DNA of 23,128 nt from an uncultured Amylibacter sp. (GTDB lineage Bacteria; Pseudomonadota; Alphaproteobacteria; Rhodobacterales; Rhodobacteraceae). The stretch is from NCBI GenBank assembly GCA_938001995.1, contig CALLAV010000316.1, forward strand, positions 1-23,128. The letters are read 5' to 3'. Made by a program: the position numbers and the translations under genes. Positions 14,952-23,064 of the stretch are shown here, piece by piece; within the stretch, counting starts at the first letter, position 1, and each line of letters begins with the position of its first letter. Below the pieces are notes generated by a model. That model saw only the letters and a list, made by a program, of their open reading frames with translations, had not been told where the DNA came from and did not search any database.

Positions 14952-16070
14952 ATGCTGATCGGTTGCCCCAAAGAAATCAAGAACCAAGAATACCGTGTGG
15001 GCATGACGCCTTCCGCCGCAATGGAGGCCATTTCCCGTGGCCATAGCGTTATCATCGAAACCCAAGCAGGCGCAGGCGCTGGTTTCCCCGATGAAGATTA
15101 TACCGCAGTCGGGGCTGAAATTGTCGCTACAGCGGCAGAGGTTTTTGAACGCGCCGAAATGGTCGTGAAGGTCAAAGAACCTCAGCCCGTCGAACGCAAA
15201 CAATTGCGCGAGGGACAAATCCTATTCACGTATCTGCACCTTGCGCCAGACCCTGAACAAACCAAAGACCTGCTCGACAGCGGTGTCACTGCCATCGCTT
15301 ACGAAACCGTAACAGACCGCAACGGTGGCCTGCCCTTGCTGGCTCCAATGTCCGAAGTGGCGGGTCGTTTGGCCCCACAAGTGGGCAGCTGGACCTTGCA
15401 AAAAGCGAACGGCGGACGTGGTGTTTTGATGGGTGGCGTGCCGGGTGTTGGGCCTGCCAAAGTCGTCGTTCTTGGCGGCGGCGTTGTTGGCACGCACGCA
15501 GCCCGCATCGCCGCTGGCATGGGTGCGGATGTGACAATCACCGACCTGTCCACTCCGCGTCTGCGTTACCTTGATGATGTTTTTGGCGGCCAATTCAAAA
15601 ACGCCTACGCATCGCAAAACAACACCGCGGAATTGATTGCAGAGGCCGACATGGTTATTGGCGCAGTTCTGATCCCTGGCGCAGAGGCCCCAAAACTCGT
15701 CAGCCGCGCACAGCTTGCAACTATGAAACCGGGAGCCGCGCTTGTTGACGTGGCCATCGACCAAGGTGGGTGTTTTGAAACGTCAAAGGCAACTACGCAC
15801 GACGATCCAATTTATGAAGTCGACGGCATCATGCACTACTGCGTGGCAAACATGCCAGGCGCCGTGGCGCGCACGTCTACCATCGCCCTTGGCAATGCAA
15901 CAATGCCTTTCATGATGGCGCTAGCAGACAAAGGTTGGAAACAGGCCTGCCAAGACGATGAACATCTGCTGAACGGTCTGAACACACATGCAGGCAAGCT
16001 GACCTATTACGCGGTTGGCAAGGCGCTCGGCATGGACGTGGTGTCCCCATCCCTCGCGTTGAAAATGTAA
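14952..16070 (+). CDS. ald: Alanine dehydrogenase
   Basis: This 372-residue cytoplasmic enzyme interconverts L-alanine and pyruvate plus ammonia with NAD+. The N-terminal MLIGCPKEIKNQEYRVGMTP contains substrate-binding Arg15. Lys75, His96 (LHLAPD) and Asp269 (AIDQGG) match the catalytic set known from other alanine dehydrogenases. The Rossmann motif VVVLGGGVVGTHAA is at residues 171-184. The ATG at 14952 has AAGGA 8 bases upstream. The gene is divergent from an Lrp-family regulator with a palindromic site between them, pointing to alanine-responsive control. A hairpin without a T run follows at 16091-16117. Length is normal. Confidence 0.97.
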   Translation: MLIGCPKEIKNQEYRVGMTPSAAMEAISRGHSVIIETQAGAGAGFPDEDYTAVGAEIVATAAEVFERAEMVVKVKEPQPVERKQLREGQILFTYLHLAPDPEQTKDLLDSGVTAIAYETVTDRNGGLPLLAPMSEVAGRLAPQVGSWTLQKANGGRGVLMGGVPGVGPAKVVVLGGGVVGTHAARIAAGMGADVTITDLSTPRLRYLDDVFGGQFKNAYASQNNTAELIAEADMVIGAVLIPGAEAPKLVSRAQLATMKPGAALVDVAIDQGGCFETSKATTHDDPIYEVDGIMHYCVANMPGAVARTSTIALGNATMPFMMALADKGWKQACQDDEHLLNGLNTHAGKLTYYAVGKALGMDVVSPSLALKM

Positions 16071-16090
16071 CGCGCTTTCACAATCATGTG

Positions 16091-16117
16091 GTTGGCGGGA
16101 TTTCCCATTCCGCCAAC
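16091..16117 (+). other. Hairpin downstream of ald
   Basis: GTTGGCGG at 16091-16098 pairs with CCGCCAAC at 16110-16117, extendable inward by one GU and one AT pair. There is no following T run, so it is either a weak terminator or an mRNA 3' stabilising structure between ald and the peroxiredoxin-like gene. Confidence 0.4.
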
Positions 16118-16168
16118 TGCCGCATCGGCGTAATCAACGTGCAACGAAACCAATTCAGGATATCGCGC

Positions 16169-16705
16169 ATGTTGATGCCCCGCCAAAAAACTCCCGACCT
16201 TTCCTTGCCAACGCTTGATCACGGCCAATTCGATCTGTCCACTGACGGATCAGACCGCGGTACGGTGATCTGCTTTTATCGCGGATTGCATTGCCCACTT
16301 TGTGCAAAATATCTGACCGAGCTGGAAAAGCGCGTCGGCGAATTCGCAGAACGCGGTGTCAAAACCATCGCCATCAGTTCCGACGGTGAAGAGCGCACAC
16401 GCAAAATGGCGCAAAGCATTGACGCGAAAAACCTGCGCTTTGGCTATGACCTTAGCCTCGAAAAAGCCCGTGAATGGGGTCTCTATATTTCCACATCACG
16501 TGGCAAAACATCCATCGGCATCGAAGAGCCCGCGTTGTTTTCCGAACCGGGTCTGTTCATGGTGACGCCTGAACAAACGCTCTATTATGGCTCCACCCAA
16601 ACCATGCCGTTTGTGCGGCCGCATTTCTCTGAACTGGTCGGCGCGCTCGATTTTGCGATTGCCAACAACTACCCTGCGCGCGGTGAATACGAAGGCGCGG
16701 TCTAA
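16169..16705 (+). CDS. Peroxiredoxin-like (AhpC/TSA family) protein
   Basis: The 178-residue protein has a thioredoxin fold with the redox motif CPLC at residues 42-45 in the context VICFYRGLHCPLC. This is the pattern of peroxiredoxin-like proteins of the AhpC/TSA superfamily, thought to reduce peroxides or act as thiol oxidoreductases in the cytoplasm. The ATG at 16169 is chosen because AGGA lies 8 bases before it; the frame stays open back to 16088 without a good ribosome binding site. No signal peptide is seen. It lies 98 bases after ald and converges on mscL over a shared bidirectional terminator. The exact reductant and substrate are unknown. Confidence 0.88.
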   Translation: MLMPRQKTPDLSLPTLDHGQFDLSTDGSDRGTVICFYRGLHCPLCAKYLTELEKRVGEFAERGVKTIAISSDGEERTRKMAQSIDAKNLRFGYDLSLEKAREWGLYISTSRGKTSIGIEEPALFSEPGLFMVTPEQTLYYGSTQTMPFVRPHFSELVGALDFAIANNYPARGEYEGAV

Positions 16706-16712
16706 AACCAAA

Positions 16713-16739
16713 AAAGGCCCGCCAAAACAGCGGGCCTTT
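16713..16739. terminator. Bidirectional terminator between the peroxiredoxin-like gene and mscL
   Basis: AAAGGCCCGC at 16713-16722 pairs perfectly with GCGGGCCTTT at 16730-16739. On the minus strand the stem is followed by six T residues (strong for mscL); on the plus strand only TTT follows. It sits 8 bases after one stop codon and 21 from the other. Confidence 0.9.
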
Positions 16740-16760
16740 AAAAACTGAACAGGGTCAGTC

Positions 16761-17189
16761 TTATTTCTTAACAGCGTCCAAGATACCTTGCAGCAGTTCT
16801 GTGTCCGTTGGACCTGCTGGTTCTTCTTCTGCCGCTTCTTCTTCTTTTGCAGCAGCTTCTTTGATCGCGTTAACGCGCTTCACAAGCATGAAAACAACGA
16901 ATGCGATGATCAGGAAGTTGATGATCGCCATGATGAACGAACCGTATGCAAACACGTTTGCGCCCGCTTCACGTGCATCAGCCAACGACGTACCAGCCGC
17001 CACTTCACCCGCGAGGATGATGTATTTGTTGGTGAAATCTGTGCCACCCATGAACAGACCCACAATTGGGTTGATCAGGTCGTCGACCAAGGATTTTACG
17101 ATGGCGGTGAATGCCGCGCCGATAATAATACCCACGGCCATGTCCATCACATTGCCTTTGGCGATAAAGTCTTTGAATTCTTGAAGCAT
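16761..17189 (-). CDS. mscL: Large-conductance mechanosensitive channel MscL
   Basis: This 142-residue inner-membrane channel opens under membrane tension and releases solutes during hypo-osmotic shock. The N-terminal amphipathic [20 protein letters not shown] leads into the pore helix TM1 (about 15-40, [16 protein letters not shown]). TM2 is at about 78-104 ([24 protein letters not shown]). The cytoplasmic tail is rich in Lys and Glu and ends in a short helix, [13 protein letters not shown]. The ATG at 17189 has AAGGGG shortly upstream. It converges on the peroxiredoxin-like gene over a strong terminator. A marine habitat would fit the need for such a valve, but this is inference. Confidence 0.97.
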   Translation of the reverse strand: MLQEFKDFIAKGNVMDMAVGIIIGAAFTAIVKSLVDDLINPIVGLFMGGTDFTNKYIILAGEVAAGTSLADAREAGANVFAYGSFIMAIINFLIIAFVVFMLVKRVNAIKEAAAKEEEAAEEEPAGPTDTELLQGILDAVKK

Positions 17190-17308
17190 GGTGTCCCCTT
17201 ATTGCTTTTGAGTGCGCCCCTTTGCGCGTGAGCAGTAATTGGGGAGGTTTCATTTAAAAACAACCTTTTTCTGGGAAGAAAACTCTCAATAACAGACTAT
17301 TTCGATGA

Positions 17309-17333
17309 AAATCACAGCATTTCGCTGTGATTT
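17309..17333 (-). terminator. Probable terminator of the GMC-LhgO unit
   Basis: AAATCACAGC at 17309-17318 pairs perfectly with GCTGTGATTT at 17324-17333 around a 5-base loop. On the minus strand the stem ends in TTTTC. It starts 5 bases after the oxidoreductase stop. The stem is moderately GC-poor and the T run short. The 148-base gap to mscL otherwise holds the mscL promoter, which I could not place. Confidence 0.6.
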
Positions 17334-17337
17334 CAAC

Positions 17338-18456
17338 CTAGGCAAGTGGTTTTTCCAAAAGTTCGCCCACCACGCCTGCAATTGCCAAAGCAGAGGTCAG
17401 GCCAGGACTTTCTATGCCAAACAATTGAACCAGACCGTTAATTCCATGGTTCAATGGGCCTGAAAAGTAGAAATCGGACTGGCTGCGCGGATTTCGCGAC
17501 ACACGCGGGCGTATTCCGCATCCATCAGGCTGCATTGCGTTAAGCGGCATGTCTGGCCACCAGCGGCGAATACTGTTTTCAAAAGCAGCAACATTCTGAC
17601 TGTCTTGCGCGTAATCTACACGGGGCGGATCCATATACTGTAAGTCTGGCCCAAACCGAAACCTTCCGCCCAAATCGCGGGTGTAATGCACACCGAGGGA
17701 TTCATCATCAGGCACAGGATAGATCAGTCGATCAAAGGGCGCTGTGCCTGTCATGCTAAACCAACTGCCTTTTGCAAAATGCTGTTCGGGTATTTGCACC
17801 GCTGGAAGCCCTTTAATTTTGCGGGCCACATCCCAAGCGCCAAGCCCCGCCGCGTTAATCAGGTTCTTGCATTTCAACTGCGTTCCATCAGCATCCGCGA
17901 CGTGTAATTCAAAGCCATCTGAAACGGGAATGACATGATCCAATGGCGAACCAAACGCCACGAAAGCACCCTCGGCCTCTGCCTCTCCGAGCAGCGACAA
18001 AATGAACGCAGGCGCATCCACGATCCCTGTGCTTGGTGACAGGATCGCGCCTTTGCACGCGAGCGCAGGTTCCATTGCAATGGCATCCGCCGCAGTGACT
18101 TGGCGTAGATCATCCACACCGTTACCAACCGCATTTGCGATCAACGCTGGGATCTTCGCCACATGGCTGTCCCGCACCGCCACGATCAGTTTTTGCGTTT
18201 TTTCGAACGGCACATGTCGATCAGCACAATAATCATACAGCATCTGTTTGCCCGCAACGCACAACTTGCCGCGCCAAGACCCCGGTTCGTAATAGATACC
18301 CGCGTGAATAACTTGCGAATTGCGCGATGATGTATGCAGCGCAATCCGCTCTTCGGCCTCTAGGATCAGAACCTCATGCCCTTGGCGTGCCAGCTTGCGC
18401 GCCACCGCAATCCCAACAACGCCCGCGCCCACGACAACTGTTTGGACTTCATCCAT
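17338..18456 (-). CDS. FAD-dependent oxidoreductase, L-2-hydroxyglutarate oxidase (LhgO)-like
   Basis: The 372-residue flavoprotein of the DAO family begins with the FAD-binding VVVGAGVVGIAVARKLA (residues 7-23). It carries the segment TSSRNSQVIHAGIYYEPGS at about 42-60, which is the hallmark of L-2-hydroxyglutarate dehydrogenases/oxidases. INAAGLGAW and the late GIESPGLTSALAIA are further FAD-contact motifs of the family. LhgO oxidises L-2-hydroxyglutarate to 2-oxoglutarate, passing electrons to the quinone pool; the substrate here is inferred from similarity only. It overlaps the upstream GMC oxidoreductase gene by 8 bases, so the two flavoenzymes are coexpressed. A hairpin follows its stop. 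Confidence 0.87.
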   Translation of the reverse strand: MDEVQTVVVGAGVVGIAVARKLARQGHEVLILEAEERIALHTSSRNSQVIHAGIYYEPGSWRGKLCVAGKQMLYDYCADRHVPFEKTQKLIVAVRDSHVAKIPALIANAVGNGVDDLRQVTAADAIAMEPALACKGAILSPSTGIVDAPAFILSLLGEAEAEGAFVAFGSPLDHVIPVSDGFELHVADADGTQLKCKNLINAAGLGAWDVARKIKGLPAVQIPEQHFAKGSWFSMTGTAPFDRLIYPVPDDESLGVHYTRDLGGRFRFGPDLQYMDPPRVDYAQDSQNVAAFENSIRRWWPDMPLNAMQPDGCGIRPRVSRNPRSQSDFYFSGPLNHGINGLVQLFGIESPGLTSALAIAGVVGELLEKPLA

Positions 18457-20053
18457 CTGCGTGTGTCATCCGATCCGCGACCTTTTCGGCAATCATAATG
18501 GTGGGCGCATTGGTATTCCCACCCACCAGTCGCGGCATCACGGAGGCATCAATCACACGCAACCCATCAACACCGTGGACGCGACATTCAAGGTCCACAA
18601 CTGCCATGCCATCAACGCCCATCTTACACGTCCCGACAGGGTGATAGATCGTATCTGCCCGCGCCCGAATGTCGGCTTCCAGTGCGGCATCGCTGCGGTC
18701 GTGGTCGTACAAACGTTTGCCGCGCCACGGAGCGAGCGGTTCTGCCTCCATGATCCGTTCCACAATCCGCGCCCCTGCTTTCAAGGTTTTGAGGTCGTCC
18801 GGGTTGCTTAGATATTGTGGATCAATCAGCGGCGCGGATTTAGGATTGCTGTCTTTCAGACCCACCCGCCCAACACTTTTGGGGCGCAGCACGCAGACGT
18901 GACAACTGTACCCGTCTTTTAGATGAATTTTACGCAAGTGATCATCCACAATGGCGCAGACGAAATGTAGCTGTATGTCAGGACGATCCAAACTTTGGTT
19001 CGTGCGCAGGAATCCAGCGCCTTCGGCAAATGGCGTTGCGAAGAGCCCAGTTCCGTCTTTGCGCCACCGCATCCCTGCCTTGATCAGACGCAGTAAACCC
19101 GCAGGGTTCAACCCAACCACATCGGGTCGTTTTGAATGATAGCTGAGGATGTAATCTAAATGATCTTGTAGGTTCTGCCCAACCCCTGGTAACTCATGCG
19201 CAACATCTATGCCGTGATCGCGCAATTCATCTACGGGACCGATGCCCGACAACATTAGCAACTGCGGCGACCCAAACGCACCGCTGCACGAAATAACCTC
19301 TTTCTTGGCCCGCACCACTTGTACGCCACCCTTGTCATATTCCAAACCGACAGCGCGGCCATTTTCCAGCAGGATACGGCGCGCGCGGGCCTTGATCACG
19401 ACAGTCAAATTGGGGCGATCCATAATGGGAAACAGATACGCCGCCGCTGCTGAACATCGCTCGCCTTTGTACGGGCCGTCGTGGAATTGAGTCACTTGAT
19501 ACGGGCCAACGCCTTCTTGCCGCTCGCCGTTGAAATCGTCGTTGCGGCGAATTTGCAGACCTTCTGCCGCTTTGAAAAACGCATCCGTAATCCCGCGTGG
19601 TTCCGATTGATCGCCGACCTGTAAAGGGCCTTTGTTCCCGTGCAAATCAGAAGCCCCCCAAGCATTGCCCTCGGACTTCAGGAAATATGGCAGCACGTCT
19701 TCCCAGGCCCAACCCTCACACCCAAGATTAGCCCATTCGTCGTAATCTTTCTGATGCCCACGCACGTACAACATCGCGTTGATTGCGCTTGATCCGCCCA
19801 AGGCTTTGCCACGTGGCTGAAACCCGCGTCTGTTGTTCAACTCTGGCTGTGGTTCGGTTTTCAATGCCCAATTGTTGATCGGCGGGCGACCTGAAATCAT
19901 CGCAGCAACCAACGCAGGCGCGCGAATAGCGAGGTCTCTGCCACCGCCGCCAGCTTCCAACAGGCAGACCGAAACGGAAGGATCCGCGCTTAGGCGGTTG
20001 GCCATCACGGACCCCGCCGACCCGCCACCAACAATCACATAGTCAAAATCCAT
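18449..20053 (-). CDS. GMC family oxidoreductase (choline/alcohol dehydrogenase-like)
   Basis: This 534-residue flavoprotein starts with the FAD motif YVIVGGGSAGSVMANRL (residues 5-21). It shows both GMC signatures: RGKALGGSSAINAMLYVRGH near 80-100 and SGAFGSPQLLMLSGIGP near 257-273. The catalytic C-terminus has His in YHPVGTCKMG and Asn in GGNTNAPTIMIAEK. Members oxidise alcohols such as choline or aliphatic alcohols to aldehydes, donating electrons to the respiratory chain or oxygen. It resembles the AlkJ/BetA group; no betaine aldehyde dehydrogenase or betI is adjacent, so betA is not assigned. The ATG at 20053 has GGGGAG 6 bases upstream. The LhgO-like gene overlaps its 3' end by 8 bases. 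Confidence 0.92.
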   Translation of the reverse strand: MDFDYVIVGGGSAGSVMANRLSADPSVSVCLLEAGGGGRDLAIRAPALVAAMISGRPPINNWALKTEPQPELNNRRGFQPRGKALGGSSAINAMLYVRGHQKDYDEWANLGCEGWAWEDVLPYFLKSEGNAWGASDLHGNKGPLQVGDQSEPRGITDAFFKAAEGLQIRRNDDFNGERQEGVGPYQVTQFHDGPYKGERCSAAAAYLFPIMDRPNLTVVIKARARRILLENGRAVGLEYDKGGVQVVRAKKEVISCSGAFGSPQLLMLSGIGPVDELRDHGIDVAHELPGVGQNLQDHLDYILSYHSKRPDVVGLNPAGLLRLIKAGMRWRKDGTGLFATPFAEGAGFLRTNQSLDRPDIQLHFVCAIVDDHLRKIHLKDGYSCHVCVLRPKSVGRVGLKDSNPKSAPLIDPQYLSNPDDLKTLKAGARIVERIMEAEPLAPWRGKRLYDHDRSDAALEADIRARADTIYHPVGTCKMGVDGMAVVDLECRVHGVDGLRVIDASVMPRLVGGNTNAPTIMIAEKVADRMTHADG

Positions 20054-20106
20054 CTTCGTCTCCCCTCTTTAGAAAAGCGTAAACGCTGCAATTGGGTTGC
20101 GCCAAT

Positions 20107-20137
20107 AAAAAAGGCCCGCACTTATCTGCGGGCCTTT
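20107..20137 (-). terminator. Intrinsic terminator of pheT
   Basis: On the minus strand AAAGGCCCGCA pairs perfectly with TGCGGGCCTTT (positions 20110-20120 and 20127-20137) around a 6-base loop, followed by a run of six T residues (complement of 20107-20112). It starts 21 bases after the pheT stop. The stem core is the same as in the terminator at 16713-16739. Confidence 0.93.
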
Positions 20138-20158
20138 CGAAGTACGTGAGGTCAGAGG

Positions 20159-22570
20159 TTAGCTTCGCAGCGTACCGCCGGTGGCCTTCGCCACTTTCTC
20201 AACGATCTTAGCACTGACCGCTTCAATATCTTTGTCCGTTAGCGTCGCGTCGTTGGGTTGCAGGCGCACTGTTATGGCGACGGATTTTTTGCCCTTACCC
20301 ATCTGCTCCTCGGCTTTAGAACCCGTGAACTGGTCAAACACAGACGCATCCGTGATCAACGCTTTGTCCGCGCCCTTGGCCGCATTGATCAACGTCAAAG
20401 CCTCAACTTCACTGTCCACGACGAAGGCGAAATCGCGATCTACGGCTTGCAGGTCTGAAATGTGCAAAGCAGGTCGTGTGGAAGTCGATTTCTTTGGGAA
20501 AGGCGGTTTCGCCACATGCACCGCAAAAGCAACCGCCGGTCCTTTCACACCCATCGCCTTTAGAACCTTAGGATGAATTTCCCCAAAGCCCGCAAGCACA
20601 TTTTTCGGCCCAAGCGACAGCTTACCCGACCGACCAGGGTGCCACCAAGTGTTTGCTCCGCGCAGCACCGTCAGCTTTTCAGGTGCGCCAATGGCGGACA
20701 AAACAGCCTCCGCATCCGCCTTTGCATCAAACGTGTCCACAGCACGTCGCGCGCCAAACGGATCACGCGGGCCTGTGTGCCCAACCAGCAAACCTGTGGC
20801 CAGAACTTCCTGCTCTTCAGGCTCGCCGCCATGGAACACAGGACCAACCTCAAACAGCGCCAAATCCGCATAGCCGCGTGCTTGGTTCCGCGCCGCAGCA
20901 GCCAACAATCCGGGCAGCAAAGACGGGCGCATATGGCTCATCTCGCTTGAAATTGGATTGCCCAGCATCACCGCATCTGACCCACCGCCAAACATTTCAG
21001 CGGACGCCTTATCGATAAACGAATAGGTCACACACTCATTGTAGCCCAAGGCTGCAACCGTGCGCCGCGCCATTGCTTCGCGCTTTTGCATGGGTGTCAG
21101 GATCGGCTTTGCCACACCTACAGACGCACGCGGCAACGGCACACCTTCCAGTTTCGTGAGCGACGCAATCCGCGCCACTTCTTCCACCAAATCGGCCGAG
21201 CCGAGCACATCAGGACGCCACGTCGGCGGCGTCACTTGATCGCCTTCAACGGTGAAGCCCAAAGCCTCCAACGTTTCAACTTGCGTCGCGGCAGGGATCG
21301 TCATGCCAACCAGTGACTGCACACGATCCGTGTCCAGCTTATACTGCCGCGTCACATCTGGCACTTCGCCTGCAACCACGATTTCTGATGCTTCCCCACC
21401 GCAATACTCTTGGATCATCGCCGTGGCCTGATCCAATCCATCACGCGAAAACGCAGGGTCTATACCCCGTTCAAACCGATACCGCGCATCTGAATTGATC
21501 TTCAAAATACGACCCGTTTGCGCCACACGGATCGGCGTCCAATACGCGCTTTCCACGAACACATTCACCGTGTCTTCAGTGCACCCCGTTTCCGCGCCGC
21601 CCATGACACCTGCCAAACTCTCAACAGCCTCGTCATCCGAAATCGCCAGCATCCCAGCCGACAGCGTGTATTCTTTGTCATCCAAGGCAACGAGCGTTTC
21701 GCCACCTTTGGCACGATGTACGCGTAAGTTGCCTTTAACTTTATCCGCATCAAATACGTGCAACGGGCGGTTTTGATCGTAGGTGAAAAAATTCGTCACA
21801 TCGACCAGCATGGAAATCGGCCGCAAGCCAATTGCCTTCAGGGCCGCTTGCATCCACGCAGGGGACGGCCCGTTTTTCACACCCTTGATGACGCGACCGA
21901 AAAACACAGGACAATCATCGAGCGTATCCGCATCAATCGAAACGCTGATATCGGACGGCCCTGTTGTCTCAATCTCTGGCGTCGGGCACGGCAACAATGT
22001 CCCCAACCCCCGCGCCGCCAAATCTCGTGCAATGCCCCGCACACCGAGCGCATCTGGGCGGTTCGGCGTGATCGCAATGTCGATCATCGGGTCAATCTTT
22101 TCAGGCGCGTTCTTTGCAAGCCAATCCACGAACTTCGACCCAACAGCAGGCTCCCCAGACAATTCGATAATCCCGTCGTGTTCTTCGGACAGCTCCAGCT
22201 CTTTCTCGGACGCCATCATCCCAAAGCTCTCGATCCCGCGAATTTTGCCAACACCGATGGTGATATCGAGCCCCGGGACATACATGCCCGGTTTGCACAG
22301 CACCACATGGATGCCCGCCCGCGCGTTCGGCGCACCGCAAATGATCTGCTGCATACCATCGTCGGTTTCCACCTGACACACCCGCAACTTATCCGCATCA
22401 GGATGCTTTTCAGCCTCTTTCACATACGCGACGGTAAAATCCCCCAACGTGTCCATTGGATTTACCACATCCTCAACCTCAAGCCCGAGGTCGGTCAGCG
22501 CGTAACAAATCTCCTCAACCGAGGCGTCTGTTTCCAAATGGCGTTTCAGCCAAGACAGTGTGAATTTCAT
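20159..22570 (-). CDS. pheT: Phenylalanyl-tRNA synthetase beta subunit
   Basis: This 803-residue subunit pairs with PheS to form the (alpha-beta)2 enzyme that charges tRNA-Phe. The order of domains is normal: an N-terminal MKFTLSWLKRHLETDASVEE, a tRNA-binding OB domain at about 40-150 (AEKHPDADKLRVCQV), B3/B4 editing and B5 domains in the middle, a catalytic-like core and the C-terminal anticodon-binding FDX-ACB domain (about 705-803, RPALHISDLQAVDRDFAFVV). The ATG at 22570 has GGAA 8 bases upstream. A strong terminator follows the stop. pheS is not next to it: upstream lies a divergent ArsR-family gene, so pheT has its own promoter in the 151-base gap. Length is typical. Confidence 0.97.
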   Translation of the reverse strand: MKFTLSWLKRHLETDASVEEICYALTDLGLEVEDVVNPMDTLGDFTVAYVKEAEKHPDADKLRVCQVETDDGMQQIICGAPNARAGIHVVLCKPGMYVPGLDITIGVGKIRGIESFGMMASEKELELSEEHDGIIELSGEPAVGSKFVDWLAKNAPEKIDPMIDIAITPNRPDALGVRGIARDLAARGLGTLLPCPTPEIETTGPSDISVSIDADTLDDCPVFFGRVIKGVKNGPSPAWMQAALKAIGLRPISMLVDVTNFFTYDQNRPLHVFDADKVKGNLRVHRAKGGETLVALDDKEYTLSAGMLAISDDEAVESLAGVMGGAETGCTEDTVNVFVESAYWTPIRVAQTGRILKINSDARYRFERGIDPAFSRDGLDQATAMIQEYCGGEASEIVVAGEVPDVTRQYKLDTDRVQSLVGMTIPAATQVETLEALGFTVEGDQVTPPTWRPDVLGSADLVEEVARIASLTKLEGVPLPRASVGVAKPILTPMQKREAMARRTVAALGYNECVTYSFIDKASAEMFGGGSDAVMLGNPISSEMSHMRPSLLPGLLAAAARNQARGYADLALFEVGPVFHGGEPEEQEVLATGLLVGHTGPRDPFGARRAVDTFDAKADAEAVLSAIGAPEKLTVLRGANTWWHPGRSGKLSLGPKNVLAGFGEIHPKVLKAMGVKGPAVAFAVHVAKPPFPKKSTSTRPALHISDLQAVDRDFAFVVDSEVEALTLINAAKGADKALITDASVFDQFTGSKAEEQMGKGKKSVAITVRLQPNDATLTDKDIEAVSAKIVEKVAKATGGTLRS

Positions 22571-22639
22571 GGGATCATTTCCGTATATCAGCGTTGGAGT
22601 GGGAATATCCCAAAGAGCAAAGGATTAAAAGACCAACGT

Positions 22640-22661
22640 AGGGCGGGTTTAAACCCGCCAT
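22640..22661. repeat. REP-like palindrome upstream of pheT
   Basis: GGCGGGTTTAAACCCGCC at 22642-22659 is a perfect 18-base palindrome, set in the context GTAGGGCGG...CCGCCATC. From memory this resembles short dispersed elements of the form GTAGGGYGGGCTT...GCCCRCC found in many bacterial genomes. Here it lies in the divergent gap, 72 bases from the pheT start. The palindrome is seen; its repeat nature is inferred. Confidence 0.55.
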
Positions 22662-22673
22662 CACCCCAATAAG

Positions 22674-22717
22674 ATACCAAATAGTATTGAAATTTAAATA
22701 CCAAAAGGTATCATATT
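22674..22717 (+). promoter_or_regulatory. Promoter with tandem ArsR-type operator-like sites
   Basis: Two 14-base sites, ATACCAAATAGTAT (22674-22687) and ATACCAAAAGGTAT (22698-22711), agree at 12 of 14 positions and are 24 bases apart. The second is a perfect inverted repeat (ATACC-AAAA-GGTAT). TTGAAA at 22687-22692 and CATATT at 22712-22717 could be the -35 and -10 with a 19-base spacer. The second operator lies between them, suited to autorepression. A start of transcription would fall at the ATG itself, so the arsR mRNA is probably leaderless. Confidence 0.6.
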
Positions 22718-22721
22718 AACT

Positions 22722-23039
22722 ATGCCACCCGAACAACCCACATTCCGCGCCCTAGCCGACCCCACCCGCCGCCAAATCCTGCGGCTGTTGAACGGGAAGG
22801 ATATGACTATAGGCGAATTGACCGAGCAGTTTCCGATGACGCGGGCGGCGGTGAAGAAACACCTAGGAATTTTAGTGGAAGGCGGGCTGATAAGCGTAGA
22901 GGTAAAAGGCCGCGAACGCATCAATCGTCTGGAGCGAGACGCGTTTGCAGTTGTGACAGAGTGGGTGGACGGGTTTGAAGCGCCAGCCGAGGATCGGTTG
23001 GCGGCGTTAAGACGGTCGGTGGCTAGGGAGTGGGGTTAA
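22722..23039 (+). CDS. ArsR family winged helix transcriptional regulator
   Basis: The 105-residue protein is nearly all winged helix-turn-helix: ALADPTRRQILRLLNGKDMT (about 10-29), then IGELTEQFPMTRAAVKKHLGILVEGGL, the recognition helix and wing, as in ArsR/SmtB regulators. No cysteine or histidine metal site is visible (there is no Cys at all), so it is of the non-metal type often paired with an AHSA1/START-domain gene; such a gene would lie beyond the right edge and is not seen. The ATG at 22722 lacks a ribosome binding site at proper distance. Tandem operator-like sites in front suggest autoregulation. It is divergent from pheT. Confidence 0.93.
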   Translation: MPPEQPTFRALADPTRRQILRLLNGKDMTIGELTEQFPMTRAAVKKHLGILVEGGLISVEVKGRERINRLERDAFAVVTEWVDGFEAPAEDRLAALRRSVAREWG

Positions 23040-23064
23040 ACGGGTCAGTACCAAATTAATTTTT

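Noticed and set aside
14808..15218. N-terminal extension of the Lrp-family regulator
   Set aside because: The extension crosses the palindromic promoter region and the start of ald. The winged helix begins right at the ATG at 14807.
21758..22672. A 304-codon open frame on the plus strand opposite pheT
   Set aside because: It is antisense to the N-terminal third of an intact pheT and its product has the Arg/His-rich composition of a shadow frame.
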